NCBI GenBank assembly: GCA_950106755.1
Contig: OX467088.1
Coordinates: forward strand, 7,796,001 to 7,860,000
DNA length: 64,000 nt
Origin: Climacium dendroides
Taxonomy: Eukaryota; Streptophyta; Bryopsida; Hypnales; Climaciaceae
Direction: 5' to 3'
The position numbers and the translations under genes are program-made. Positions 37,441 to 48,674 of this stretch are shown here, one piece after another. Positions within the stretch are counted from its first letter, which is position 1. Each line of letters begins with the position of its first letter. Below the pieces are notes generated by a model, which ran no database searches, was not told the origin of the DNA, and saw only the letters and a program-made list of their open reading frames with translations.

Positions 37441-38199
37441 CCATTTGACTGTCTTCTTTGATTGCTTAACCAATCAAAACATGCCACAATAGTAAAAGTC
37501 TTGTGCATTCAGATTACAATAGGTAGATTACAATAGGTGGATCTTCAATCACTAAGTTAAGACAGGTTGGTAGTAGTAGTAGAGATTCCTCTCAAATTTC
37601 TCTCAAAATATCAGACCAATGAAATTTCTACTTCATACCCACCTTGTTGAAATTTTGCACAAGACAAACAGTGAGCATTATCAACCTCTCCTCAACCAAT
37701 CAAAACATGCCACAACGACAAAACTCTCATGCATTGACATCATGTATGCATAAACCCCAATTGCTTGAATCTGAATTCATGTTGTGACTGATTGAGTCTT
37801 TTGAGATATTTGCAGGAAGTCCGAGTACCTTGCTTGACCTGGCTATACGTACTGTGATGGCTCTGAGTGAGCTTGCAATCAGAGTCTGTGCCTGAGCCTG
37901 CGGTGATTTTTGCAGACCCGTTGGTGAGACGAGGAATTCAACACTTCTGCTTTCCGGTAGACCTTCGTGTTGTTGAATTAGAAGTGGCCTATGTTGCGAT
38001 GATGATAGATTAAATCGAGGATAAAATATACATTCACCATGCAAAGGACTAGTTCTTCAAAAATGATTTGGGTCGATCTTAAAATCGATTTAGAAAGCAC
38101 ATGTTCGATTTCGCGTAGCTTGAATGTGTGTCCAAGTGCGCACATCGTCGTACGGTCGTGTTGATCCAGAGTTCTAGCCAAGTGGTGCAAAACATAGGA

Positions 38200-38430
38200 T
38201 TTTTGTCTCATTTCGATAGCGGTGCAAATCATTGGATAATTCTGGAGTTTCGTGGCCTTCAATTGAAGATTCGACTGGAACGGATTCCAAGAATATGAGT
38301 ACTGCAGAAATCCACCAGATTACAGTCGAAGAACACGACACCCCTGCTTCTTCAATTCGCAAGTCGTCGGAACTGCTCGAACCGTCGCATCAAGTTCCTA
38401 TTTCTGTGCTGGAAGAGTATTATATTTATC
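38200..38430 (+). other. possible isolated exon, unknown
   Basis: A pyrimidine-rich tract and AG near 38219 are followed by an open frame containing DNSGVSWPSIEDSTGTDSKN and PASSIRKSSELLEPSHQ. It runs to a CAG|GTTCGA donor-like site near 38430. Composition is Ser/Glu-rich with coding-like codon use. Upstream at about 37816-38010 other plus-strand frames look weakly coding (LLDLAIRTVMALSELA; FPVDLRVVELEVAYV), but no consistent splice chain joins them. It could be a gene fragment or a non-coding region. Confidence 0.2.
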
Positions 38431-39233
38431 AGGTTCGATCATGCTGCACTTAATGAAGAAATTAGAAAAAGAAAGAAAGAAGGAAAAGACGCTGTTGGCG
38501 CATCACGAAGTTTGATCTGGAAAGTGCCTGCGAATTGAGGTACAGGAACAACAGAGAGCACTATGAAAACTCTCCCCAAATGCCGCTGAGTGAGTAAGAA
38601 TTAATAACTAAAACAGTGCCATCGAGCTATCAATCCCTACTCAAGTTGAATAGACTCTAAAGTACCAGTTAAGAACCATGATCGTGCTTTAGAATCGGAT
38701 CAAATCTTATATCACCCGAATCGATGAATTGAATAGCATTTGATCAAGAGCGCTGGTAAAAACTAAACAAGATAAAACTTAGAACACTAGTCAGAGAGTC
38801 TTCTGAGCCACATGACCTTCTCAAACTGCTGCCGAAAATCATGAGGCCTCTCAGTACTTTTGAAGGCAAAACATACTACGGAGTACAATCGAAGAACCAC
38901 CAGAAGAAAAATGCATGAGTGGTCGCCCCCGCCGCGCCCTCAGTCTGTCTAGCTGTCTGTCTCCATTCCGAAACTCGTAGAAAAAGTCTTGTGCTGGAGT
39001 GTAAAATAATGCGGCAATGTCAGACCGGGAGCAGGCAGGGACGCAGGGTCCGACTCTGTCATGTCTGTCTTCGGGTCTGTGGCAGCACGTAGCAAGTTGG
39101 CAGAGGCAACATGAATGTCCTCAGGCCGTACTGGGTCAGTCTGGCATTGTCTGTGTCCTCTGAGCCTCTCCCATGTGCTCATGACTCATGACTCCCAGGC
39201 TACATCCTCCCACAACTTCAAACTTAACTTACG

Positions 39234-39266
39234 AGCTAGACTAGCTAGCTAGCTAGCTAGCCTGCC
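39234..39266. repeat. (GCTA)n short tandem repeat
   Basis: GAGCTAGACTAGCTAGCTAG and further GCTA units, then CTGCCTGCC. A simple tetranucleotide repeat upstream of the DUF688 gene. Confidence 0.85.
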
Positions 39267-40454
39267 TGCCGTTTCAGTACTTCCCCCGCCACATGAGAGA
39301 CCTAACTTCGGATCGTACTGCTTAATAAATTACTAGCAATCACAAGTTAGGTTGGTGGTTGTACTGCGCCACTCTCAACTTACTTTTCACACTCGTCGTC
39401 ACCATGGTTGTCGATATCGATCATCACCGTGGCATTGCCACAACTGCCAGCGGTCGTAACAGACATCGATCGGTTGGAATTCGGTACAGGTTCGGTTTCT
39501 TGGAAATCGGTGAGGCCGACGACAAAATGATATTCGGTGGAGACAGTAATCCATCCGAATCAAGCCACAGAACAAAGGGTACTAGGATAACCTGGAAGTC
39601 CATTTTCCTGACTTGGAGGCCGGAGTTTTCTTTCGGAACCAAGAATCTTAAGTACATTCATTTGGAGATAAAGCCCAGATATAAGTGCGATATTGAAGAT
39701 GATTGTACTTGGGGTTACAGAAGTTCTGAAGGCGGTGCACAGTCCTTTTATTACCCTTGACAAACCCAAGCCGCGTTCATTAACTTTTATCGTTTCCATC
39801 GCACAAACCCTGGTTCGGATTTGGGTTTTGGAGGGAGAACAGAGGAGGTGATAGTAAAGAGGTCTGGGTGTAGTTACTAGAGGAGGTGTGGTAGGTGGAG
39901 TCACTGGAGTGAGAGCACCGCGGCCTAGATCGTGATCAGGACGGACTTCATTTAGGATCCAACTGAAGGATATTATTCGACGTTGACAAGAACAATGCAA
40001 GGCAACCCCGTGAAATCCTGCACCGCATCTTGAGTTTTAAAATTTAAACTTTCTTTGAATTTCAAATCCCGCTCTCGATCAATCTCTCACAGTCTCACAC
40101 GAGTAAGACAGACCCTCCCTTGAATAATGAGGTCAAGGCTCCGTCAGTCTGCCCACACGCTTCCGGCGTAAAATCAGGAGAATGTCAAGCTGAGGAGACC
40201 CTCATCATCAGCCATCACCGCTTCACCGCGGCGATCAAAGTGTCCATCCAATTGTTACTCCTTGCGTTAATCAATGTCGGCGAAGTTCAGAATTACCGAC
40301 TGATTAGTATTTGATGCTCTTGCATTTTAGCAGCAATCCCGGTGTGGATGTCCTGGTTGGTACATGACGCCATAGCCACCATCAAGTTTGAGAGTTCCCA
40401 GCCTGGAAATCAAGCTGGAAATCAAGCTGGAAATCAGTTTCCAGCGTTCTTTCG

Positions 40455-40472
40455 AGTGTGTGTGTGTGTGTG
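40455..40472. repeat. (TG)n microsatellite in DUF688 5' region
   Basis: About eight to nine TG units just upstream of the coding start. Before it, at 40403-40437, the 12-bp word CTGGAAATCAAG occurs three times and is followed by TTTCCAG, which can fold back on it. Confidence 0.85.
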
Positions 40473-40590
40473 ACTGAGTGGGATTGGGAGGTTTTTTTAT
40501 TTATTTTCGTGTGAGGTAGACAGTGTTTTGAATATTGATATTGAATGAAAGAAAGCTGGAAGGGCGTTGGTGGAAGCTAGCATTCATGTA

Positions 40591-43500
40591 ATGCAAGCGA
40601 TGGCGTCGACTGTGAAAAGGACGACGACGCCCGATGAAGTGGCCTTGCTCTTGCACCAAGTTTCCCTCCCTGCTGCGCGTCGCGACTACGAGCTTCGCAG
40701 CAGCAGCCCAGCGCCGCGCGCGCCCCGCGCCGCGACGTCGTCGTCGCAGCTCGTCAGTCGCGCCTTCCAGAATGCCCGAGCCATGAGCTTCAATGCCACC
40801 GCGCACAGCAAGGACGTCCCGTTTGTCGCCCACAATGAACGCGTGTTCTTCAGTGGGCCTCTCAACAGCCATGGCATGGCGCAGCATCCTGCCATGGGCG
40901 TCCGTGCACCTGCAGCGGGGAGGGACGAAAGGCGCGACAACGACACTGGGAGTAATGTTGGGTCCACTTCACGGGATCACGCTTGTGAGCAGGTTCGCAT
41001 CCCCGAGGGTCGGGATCGGATGGTTCGTGCAATTAGTGCAAGTCCTGTTCTGGGCGACTCGAGTGGGAGAGAAGCGCGCACCGCGCGGACGGGAGAAGCG
41101 CCTCGACGAGCGCGAAGTGGAGACTTGAGAGCAGCACCGAAATCGTCAACGAGCTTCAACAATAAGAACCGACCTCGGAGTAGCGAGCTCAGTAGGGATC
41201 TCATGAGAACGTCGTCGTCGACGTGGGGCCGCGAAGATGCCCAAACTCGCAACGGGGGCGCCATGGGAGTTCGCGATGAGACGGGAGCCCGCGACGTGAC
41301 GAGAGCGGGCGAAGTGACGGGAGCTCGCGACGTGACCAGAACTCGAGACGTGATGGGAGCTCGCGACGTTGCGAGAGTTTGCGAGGAGGTGCCCAAGGTG
41401 GAGGAGAAGAAGCGCGGCGAGAGCCGGCGGCGACCGACAGCGTCCATAGCGTGGGACAGCTTGAACGAGTCGCAAGCCAACAGTCCGCAGCACGAGCTTG
41501 CGGCCGTTCCCTTCAAGTGGGAGGAAGCCCCCGGAAAACCTCTCGCAATGCGGATTCGTGAGGATTCGCAGCTATCGACAGCGAGGCTTGCCACTCCCGC
41601 ATCACGATCTGACGCGGGGCCGTTGTCGCGAGTTGAGGAGCTCGCGGACGTGCGAGCCCAGAGTCATCGGTTCTACGCGCGCGTGGCGTCGCAATGCGAT
41701 CTTCTACCAGCTCGCAAGTCGAGCTTCGACTCCGCAAGCGCGCATCTGATTTCAGAGGTGGTGTCGTCCATTGATCTGGTCGCTCCCGCGGCGGCGAAGT
41801 TTCTGGTGGAGAGCTGGGTGTCGCCCAATGTAGCGCCGGAGGCGCACGTCGCGGTGCCGTTCCAATGGGAAGAAGTGCCGGGCGTGCCACTAAAGCTCGA
41901 CGGCGATGAGGTTCGTCTTTCTAATTTTAGATGATTCCGTGTTATGCGCAGGTGGGGTATTTTTGTCGCAATTTATCAAGCATTTTTCTCGCCCCATGTA
42001 TAAATACAGCTCTTATTGGGTCTTATACAATACTTATTACATCCTTACGATGCCATCAATGGCGAGATAGCAAACCAGTTAATGAGTCGTAAATTTGTTG
42101 GATTCATCAGAACCATGGGTTTGGATTCCTGAATGCAGCAGAGGGCTTCCAGAGATTGTTAGAAATTTACTGAAAATGGGCTGTGTGCCGTAATTGCTGC
42201 CAATTGTTCACAGGAGGCGGCGTGCACATCCATGAAGCCCATAGTGCCACTCCAATTACCACCCCGACTCGCATCCCCCGCACCTGCGCACCCCGCAATT
42301 TCAAAAGAAGACATGCGCGGCAGGTTACGAACACGTTCCATGAGCGGCCCTCTCGCAGGCTACTACCCTCACGCGTCCCCCGCGCGTCGACGCCAGCTCC
42401 AACACTCGCCTATCCCGCAACGCCGCTCCTGCTCGCCGTCCAAGCGCTCCATCTCCCCCTCGCGCATTCACGCCATCGCTCAACACTTCTCATCCCACCG
42501 CAAGCAGACGGATCGATCTCACAGCGTCCTCACGGGGTCACTGGAAGCCGAGTTGGGGGACACAGGTGGGATTGGCGGCTATGGCGCTGGACTCGGACGA
42601 AGCGCCTCGGGGGCTTTGTTGCCGGAGTTTGGGAGATCGCCACGACGGTACAACTTGTCGCCCACACGAAGATCCGTATCACCCTCGCGGCGCATCCAAG
42701 CGCTGGCGAAACAACTCACATGCAAAATCAGACCGGCTGCGAGCAAATTACCGCCAAACGCCATTTTCGGGAAATCGCCCCAAGGGGTACGTAACCTGAC
42801 CTTGCACGTTGGAGAGAAATGTCGTCGTGAGTCTTGAGACTGATAGTTTTGGGGGTTGGTGATTGTGCGCATTATGAAACTTGGACAAGAATTTGTAAGG
42901 GATTGGCGATCACGAGTTACCGAGGTACAACTGCGACAGAAACTTGCGGTTGCAACACATCAGCAAATACTTTGCAATGGTTCTGTATTGGAATGTACTT
43001 AATCCAAAAAAAATTGTCTTCTACAGAACCATTGCAAACATGCTTCTAACTTGATGCAGATCGAATCAATGCATATCTATGTCTAAACTGTTACCAAAAT
43101 TATTGCAATATCAAATAGTTACAAGGACATCGCACAATTCTTGTAGTAAACCATTGTAAAATGGCTAATAGATTTTTGGCAGTCATTCAAAATCATTGCA
43201 AAACTAATCGCAATCTCAGCCTTTCTCTTCCTGCGACGAGAATCCCATTGTCATACCTCCAGTTTCACAATCTTTTTCCCTTACGTCCTAAACGAATGTG
43301 CACCGAGGAATGATGTGTTTGTTTCAAATAGTTCCAAAGACAATGCACAAATGTTGTAGTAAACCACTTCGAAATTGCTACTAGTGTTTTGGCAGTCATT
43401 GCAAAACCTTTGCTAAAACTATCGTAATCTTAGTCTTCTGTACTATTGTCGAGAAGCTCATTGTCATACCTACAGTTTCTCAATCTTTTTCTACATAACG

Positions 43501-46500
43501 AGTGTGATGGTGTGCTTCCAAAGGAATGCTGTGCATGTTTCTCCAGTTTAAAAGCTGTTTCTATTCCTGCAGGATCCCTGGTCCCCCGTGAACCACCCCG
43601 ACGAACTCCACCTCTCCGGCCCTTCTTCCAGCAACTCCGACATGGACGCCTCTTCCCAAACTCCCCCATCCGAAGTCGCCTTCTCCAAATCCCTCTCCCG
43701 CGTCTCCTACGAATCCTTCGAGCATTCCTTCGCTCACCGCGCTGCTGCTGCCACAAACTCCGGATCATCCCCATCTCGCGATGAGGCGCTTCTCGCAAGC
43801 CCACCACCCAGCTCCACTGACGATTCCAAGACGACAAGGAATTCGAATGCGAATTCAAACTCAAATGCGAACTCTTCTCCTGGATCCCCCTACCTCGGTC
43901 CTTCCTGTGAAGATGGTTTCAAGGCCCAGAACAGGAAAGTGGGGTCTCCGTTGGGAGCTGCGGAGGGGACGGTGAAAGCTGTGGTGAAGATGTGTCGGAA
44001 TGGGAGTTCGGCGTTGAGGAAGAAGTCGACGCAGCAGACGAGTGCACATGACTTGTGGGCGCCAACTCTTGCGTCGTACTTCCATTGCCTGGAAGCGGCC
44101 ACTTTGATCAGGTACACTCGATCAAACCTCTTTAATCTTACCAGTGACACAGTTTGAATGTGTGACGAGTCTACTTGCTACAGTCAATTATAGCGTGGCA
44201 AGTCTGTAGGAGATTCTTAGAATTATCTCATTTTAAAGAACGTCGTAACGAAGAGGTTTGACTGTACCGCATAACGGTTCTACTGCTTACAACATTTAAA
44301 CTATGTCTCGTTTTTAACTCAAATTTTAGGGCGATGGTGGAATTCAGAGAGCATGTATCGTGGCATTGCATTGCAGAAAGCTCTGAAACTGAAGTAAACC
44401 TTAGTAGTATACCTTTAGCAACTTTGATCAGGTTCCGCATAACTCTTCTATAACTCCCTTAATGACCTTCAGGGTTGATGTAGAAACGTGAAGAATGCAC
44501 CGATCAGTATTTGGCTGACTAGCTCGATGATTGGTCTAACCCTTTCAGGGTTTAAACTTATGACTGGTATACCTTCAGGTTTCCAATTGCGTGTCTGGGA
44601 AAAGTACCAATGCCGTGAAGTAATATATACCACTATGTACAGCAAGAATGAAGTTCCTGTGAACCCTTCAGAAATAGTTTGTCGATTCGTACGTTCCCCT
44701 TGCTATTTTCTCATATAAGTACGCAGAAGAATCATTGGAATTTGAAAGCAAATAACAGCAATGGGTGACAATCTGCTCAACATATGTAAGTTAAAACTAA
44801 ATCATATTTTCTAATATTAAGTCAACTTCAGAAAGTATTAGGGCTGTATCACACAAAGGACCAAGTCAAGAAAATCAAATATTCTCAACACTCTCACTAC
44901 TAGTTCGGCTGTACCAATCCTAAACTATTGACCAACAAGAACGCTCAATTTTTAATATTTTCTTGGATTGGCTCCATTTCTAAAGCAACCCTATTGGAGC
45001 TTGCAATATCTACATTCAACCAAAATCTACTACGCTGAATCGTAAAATGCTTCCGTTACACTTTTCAAATTCTTCGTGCGTAAACTGAGGTGAAGAACGA
45101 TCCCCCGAGTCTAAATAGTTTTTGTGAGCATTCAAGTTAGAGACACCGTTCACCATTCAGGGCAGCTTTGATTAATTTGTACTAAGTGTGAATATACTTA
45201 AATCTGTTGAAATTCCGTTTTTTGCACTTGATTTGGAGCTTAACCCAAACTAAATTGGGCGAACTTCCAGTTTCTAATTTGTTTGAGGGAAAGGTTCCAC
45301 CTGAGTGGAACCTCCTCCCCTTGCTGTATGATGAGTGGAGACTTTCCATTACTGTCATACTTCCAAGGTTTGTTTCGTAACACGCGTTTTACATGGATCC
45401 AATACTTCTTCATTTCTTCTCGTGTCTTTTTCTTGTTGCACCCTTGTTTGCATCCTTTCTGCATACAAAGACTTTCCACGTTCAATTGAAACTCACTTGT
45501 TTGCAATTGATCAGTGCATGGCATTGTTCACCACTAACTGCATGTTTTCTGTTTTCCTATTGATGATTATCAGCAACTCCGGCGGCGCTCGCACCCCAGC
45601 CGCCCTGACCGGCAGTAGCAGCCCTGACCCTTCGCCTTCCCCCTCCGCCACCGACTCCCCTTTAGCCCCGACCCGTTTGCCTTACACCATGCCCACCACC
45701 TCCTCCGAGCAGAACCTCCTGTGGAAGGACTACTGCGAGTCGCCCAACTCCCAGCTGGGAGCGACGTCGTGTCTGGGCGTCAAGATCGCCCCGGCCAGCT
45801 TGTTTCTGTCGCGAGGGAATAACAAGCGCTTCCCTGCTTCGGAGACGTCGAGCTCCGTGGGTTGGAGGGACGGAGGGTTGAACTCCAGCGCCACCGAGGA
45901 AGGGTTCCGGTCGCCGGCGTACGCGGCCACGCTGGAGTTGCTGTCGCCGTCGACGGAGGTTTTCAGGAAGAAGAAGACGAAGAGGCATCTCGGGATGGGA
46001 GGAAGCTCGGGAGCGCGCGGGATCAAGTTGGTCATGCCAAGCACGAGGCGGAGGTCGCAGATCATGGTAAGGAATGGAAGGGAACGGACTGGAAGGCCGT
46101 GGAGTGGTTCCTTTGTTGCATGCATTGTTGGACACAGTAGCTCGTAGAAAACAGTGTCGAAGAAGGAAAACGCTGTTTGAAAGAACGTCAAAAGGTTTAT
46201 GGTAATGGAACCCAAAGAACGCTGGTTGTTTCCGTTTCTATCAGAATTGAGATCTAGTGTGTGTTCAAGAAATTTCAAAGAAGGTAACAAAGTGTATCAA
46301 TGAATATGAAGAAATCTAGTCCCCCACTTTCCAACAACAGAGTTTAATGTTATTGTCATTACTACAATAGAGTTACTGTAATCAACTACGAGGGAGTAAG
46401 AGCTTCCAAATTTCCAAAATGGATGGTGGTCAGTCTGCATTTCAGAGAATCTTTGTTCTTGATTTCGGTTTTGGAGGTCAATTGCATAGGGCTGCATTGA

Positions 46501-46823
46501 AGATCCTCACAATCTACTGGTGTAAGATAAATCTTTGTCAACAAACTTTAGCTCAACATGTGTAAAGAATAAGAATGATAGTCTTTCGATTCTTGGTTGC
46601 AGCAGGAGGGTTCTAATGGCCGTTGCGAGTTCACTGAGAATGAGAAATGTATTGCAATTGCTTGTTTGAGCACCGTGATGTCATTTTCTATGTAATTGAT
46701 CTTGTGCCCATTTTGCAGGAGGCCGTGTGCACATCCTTGAAGAGGGCATTGTACAAGTGTGCCAGGCGATGCCGCCGTAAGGCGTGTTCTCCCCCACCTC
46801 TGGGTTCAGCTCCATCAAGGTAG
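40591..46823 (+). CDS. DUF688-like plant protein with paired WEExPG motifs
   Basis: Plant-specific protein of unknown function, 1009 aa from five exons: 40591-41910, 42214-42786, 43573-44111, 45574-46066 and 46719-46823. All are GT-AG and phases close (3030 nt). Two copies of the DUF688 hallmark are present: VPFKWEEAPGKP at 306-317 and VPFQWEEVPGVP at 422-433, the latter just before the exon 1 donor. Exon 1 also encodes a seven-unit, six-residue repeat at 226-267 (GARDVT type). Exon 2 has two related basic Ser-Pro blocks, SPSKRSISPSRIHAIAQ and SPTRRSVSPSRRIQALAK. Exon 3 is Ser/Asn-rich. The last exon is Cys/Arg-rich (KCARRCRRKAC). Exons 2 and 5 begin alike (EAACTSMK, EAVCTSLK). No signal peptide or TM span is seen; low complexity suggests disorder. 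The start is the first ATG of the frame, with a second at codon 4. The first exon is far more GC-rich than its surroundings. Confidence 0.82.
43112..43545. repeat. diverged tandem duplication in DUF688 intron 2
   Basis: Two units of about 213 bp, 43112-43324 and 43325-43545. Both begin CAAATAGTT and share TTGTAGTAAACCA, TTTTGGCAGTCATT, CATTGTCATACCT and CAATCTTTTTC in order. The second copy runs almost to the exon 3 acceptor. It is non-coding. Confidence 0.65.
44115..44264. mobile_element. 150-bp MITE flanked by TA, at the DUF688 exon 3 donor
   Basis: Flanked by TA at 44113-44114 and 44265-44266. The right end reverse complemented reads CAGTCAAACCTCTTCGTTAC and the left end reads CACTCGATCAAACCTCTTTA, so the termini share CAAACCTCTT. 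TA duplication plus CAG-type termini fit a Tc1/mariner-pogo-type MITE. The 5' TA overlaps the GT of the splice donor (AG|GTACAC). Sequence around the insertion, ACTTTGATCAGG and CCGCATAAC, recurs uninterrupted at 44421-44440 and looks like an empty site. Confidence 0.6.
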
Positions 46824-47609
46824 CAATTTTTTTCTTTTCCAATTTACTCATTTAGGGGTTCACAGAGAAAACAAAAAAATTGAAAAAAGCTACAAAAATT
46901 GAATGTGGGGGTTTTACTTGCATTCATGATTATAATTGTGGTATACCTTACCTGTGTACGGACACTCCAGCGGTTGGAGTGGGTACCTTAGATGAATTAG
47001 GGTTTTGACAGTCTGCAAGTCCGAATGTACTGGCGATGGTCATTCATTTGGTGTTCCAGGACACTCACTGGCATTCAAATCATCTGGACGAAATTGTATA
47101 AGCCACCAGCGTGTTGGGGTACAGCAGGGGTAATTGTTAGAGACCTATTCTTCACTTTGGCCAAATCTTGCGGATTTGGTACATAGTATTGAGGTTTAGA
47201 ATGTACACTACTTGTAGATGGTTATAGATGGTTATAGGTTTGTGACTTTGACAATTTATAAAATGTCACTTTTAGAAACGTTCAAAAAAATCTTTGTTCA
47301 AGTTTAGAGCCAAGGTACTCTTCTCTTGTTGTCTATACTCTTGTTGTTCATCACTTGGAAATTTTCTCAAAAATGTTAGGGATATCTACATAAATGAGCA
47401 AATGGAAAGTAATAGAAAAATAGCCCTCAATATCACTTACGATCATTATGTTACCTTGTGGTCAACACATGGGTTGATCAATTTTCAAATTCAACATTAA
47501 GAGAAAATTAAACCCCAAAAGAGGTTGCTTTGGAATGCAAAAATTTTGGTAGAAAGAACCTTTTACAAATCACTAGTTGGGTCAAGAATTGCATGCTAAA
47601 TTCAAAAAT

Positions 47610-47713
47610 TTGTCATTTCCATGATCTCATATATTTGGGTGGGAAGAGCCTTCTCGACTCATTGTCATTTCCATGATCTCATATATTTGGGTGGGAAGAG
47701 CCTTCTCGACTCA
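47610..47713. repeat. perfect 52-bp tandem duplication
   Basis: 47610-47661 and 47662-47713 are identical. Each begins TTGTCATTTCCATGATCTCA and ends CTTCTCGACTCA. No indels; probably recent slippage or unequal exchange. Confidence 0.9.
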
Positions 47714-48039
47714 CAAATTGCTTGATAACCTCTAAAATTCTATCATCAATATCTAATCCATCTCCACAATTTCATAAATCTCATGATGGTTCCATCATGG
47801 AGAATGGAGCACATGCCTCCTACAAATTTTTACACACTAAGTGGCCACAAGCAATCTTACATGTGGTTCCACAAACAATCCTATAGGTGTTTCACAAGCA
47901 ATCCCACATAGTGGTTCTAATGAAGATATGGCCACCTTCATACTCATTCAATAAATATTAACATTAGTAAGAAAACTAAAATCCTCTTTGTGGATTCAAT
48001 TTCCTTGTAATGCTTAGATGATTACATGTAGAATAGAAG

Positions 48040-48674
48040 TTAACCCCTAAATGAGCAAGGCCTCCTGTGAACTTCTAGGGATTTATTTTAAATTGAACAA
48101 AATCCCAACATTCTAATAAGTTGTATTAGTTTTTATGAATTGTAACCGTACAAATTCAAACTAGATATGTTATGTTAGAGATCACATAGGAACAGAAAAA
48201 CACAACAATATCACTAATGTTTGATGAAGAGGGTGTTAAAATTGCAAAAATGATTTGAAGTCTTTCAATCCTTTTTTCACATGTCAAATCTAAAAAGTTG
48301 GTCACCAAAAAAATATAAAGATAAAGGCATAACATGGATAACTCCAACCAATTTATGGCTTCTCAAAATGTACTCTACGATTTTTAAAATGAATTTCTAA
48401 TGTTATTTTTTCTTGAAGATCTAGTGTATTCAAGGCTCATTTCCAAGAGCCCTCAACACCATGGGGAATCAAGATTGCAATGGACACCATTGCACAAAAT
48501 CTTGAATAGAGTAATCATTTTCAAAATCAATTTTGATGCTAAACTAGACTTCAAACAAGAATTATAAAAATATAAACTACTAAAAATAACAATTTGGTTA
48601 GGTTTTATTTAACTTCAAAGTATTCAAAGTATTGTTGATACCAAAATTTGGTGCCTTAAGCATTTAGAGGTTAA
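48040..48674 (+). mobile_element. TTAA-ended TIR element, 635 bp
   Basis: Starts TTAACCCCTAAATGAGCAAG and ends TTAAGCATTTAGAGGTTAA, so both ends carry TTAA beside inverted CCCCTAAATG-type termini. The first 220 bp and last 80 bp match the reverse complement of 52300-52600, which lacks the middle. It is non-coding. TTAA at the boundaries with C-rich termini is the piggyBac pattern, but no transposase is present. Confidence 0.65.

Larger units (their letters stand above)
29313..40590. other. 11-kb AT-rich gene-poor region
   Basis: No gene with a convincing exon chain was found. It holds several separately listed elements: TIR elements at 29567-29731 and 36332-36910, the 72-bp tandem repeat at 37076-37440, and repeat fragments. 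For example 32656-32790 matches the block at 2595-2760, and 34480-34560 resembles the interior of the TTAA elements near 58, 60 and 64 kb. From about 37750 composition becomes less AT-rich and a few exon-like stretches appear. 38900-40590 is probably the upstream region of the DUF688 gene. Confidence 0.45.

Noticed and set aside
39359..39760. 133-codon plus-strand frame and 146-codon minus-strand frame (39560-40000)
   Set aside because: They overlap each other, match nothing recognisable and have no splice or start context; more likely upstream region of the DUF688 gene.
40977..41594. 205-codon open frame on the minus strand
   Set aside because: Lies wholly inside GC-rich DUF688 exon 1; it is an antisense shadow of a coding exon with few A/T stops.
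45335..46147. 270-codon plus-strand frame read as a single gene
   Set aside because: Only 45574-46066 is coding (exon 4 of the DUF688 gene); the rest is intron on both sides with splice sites at each boundary.
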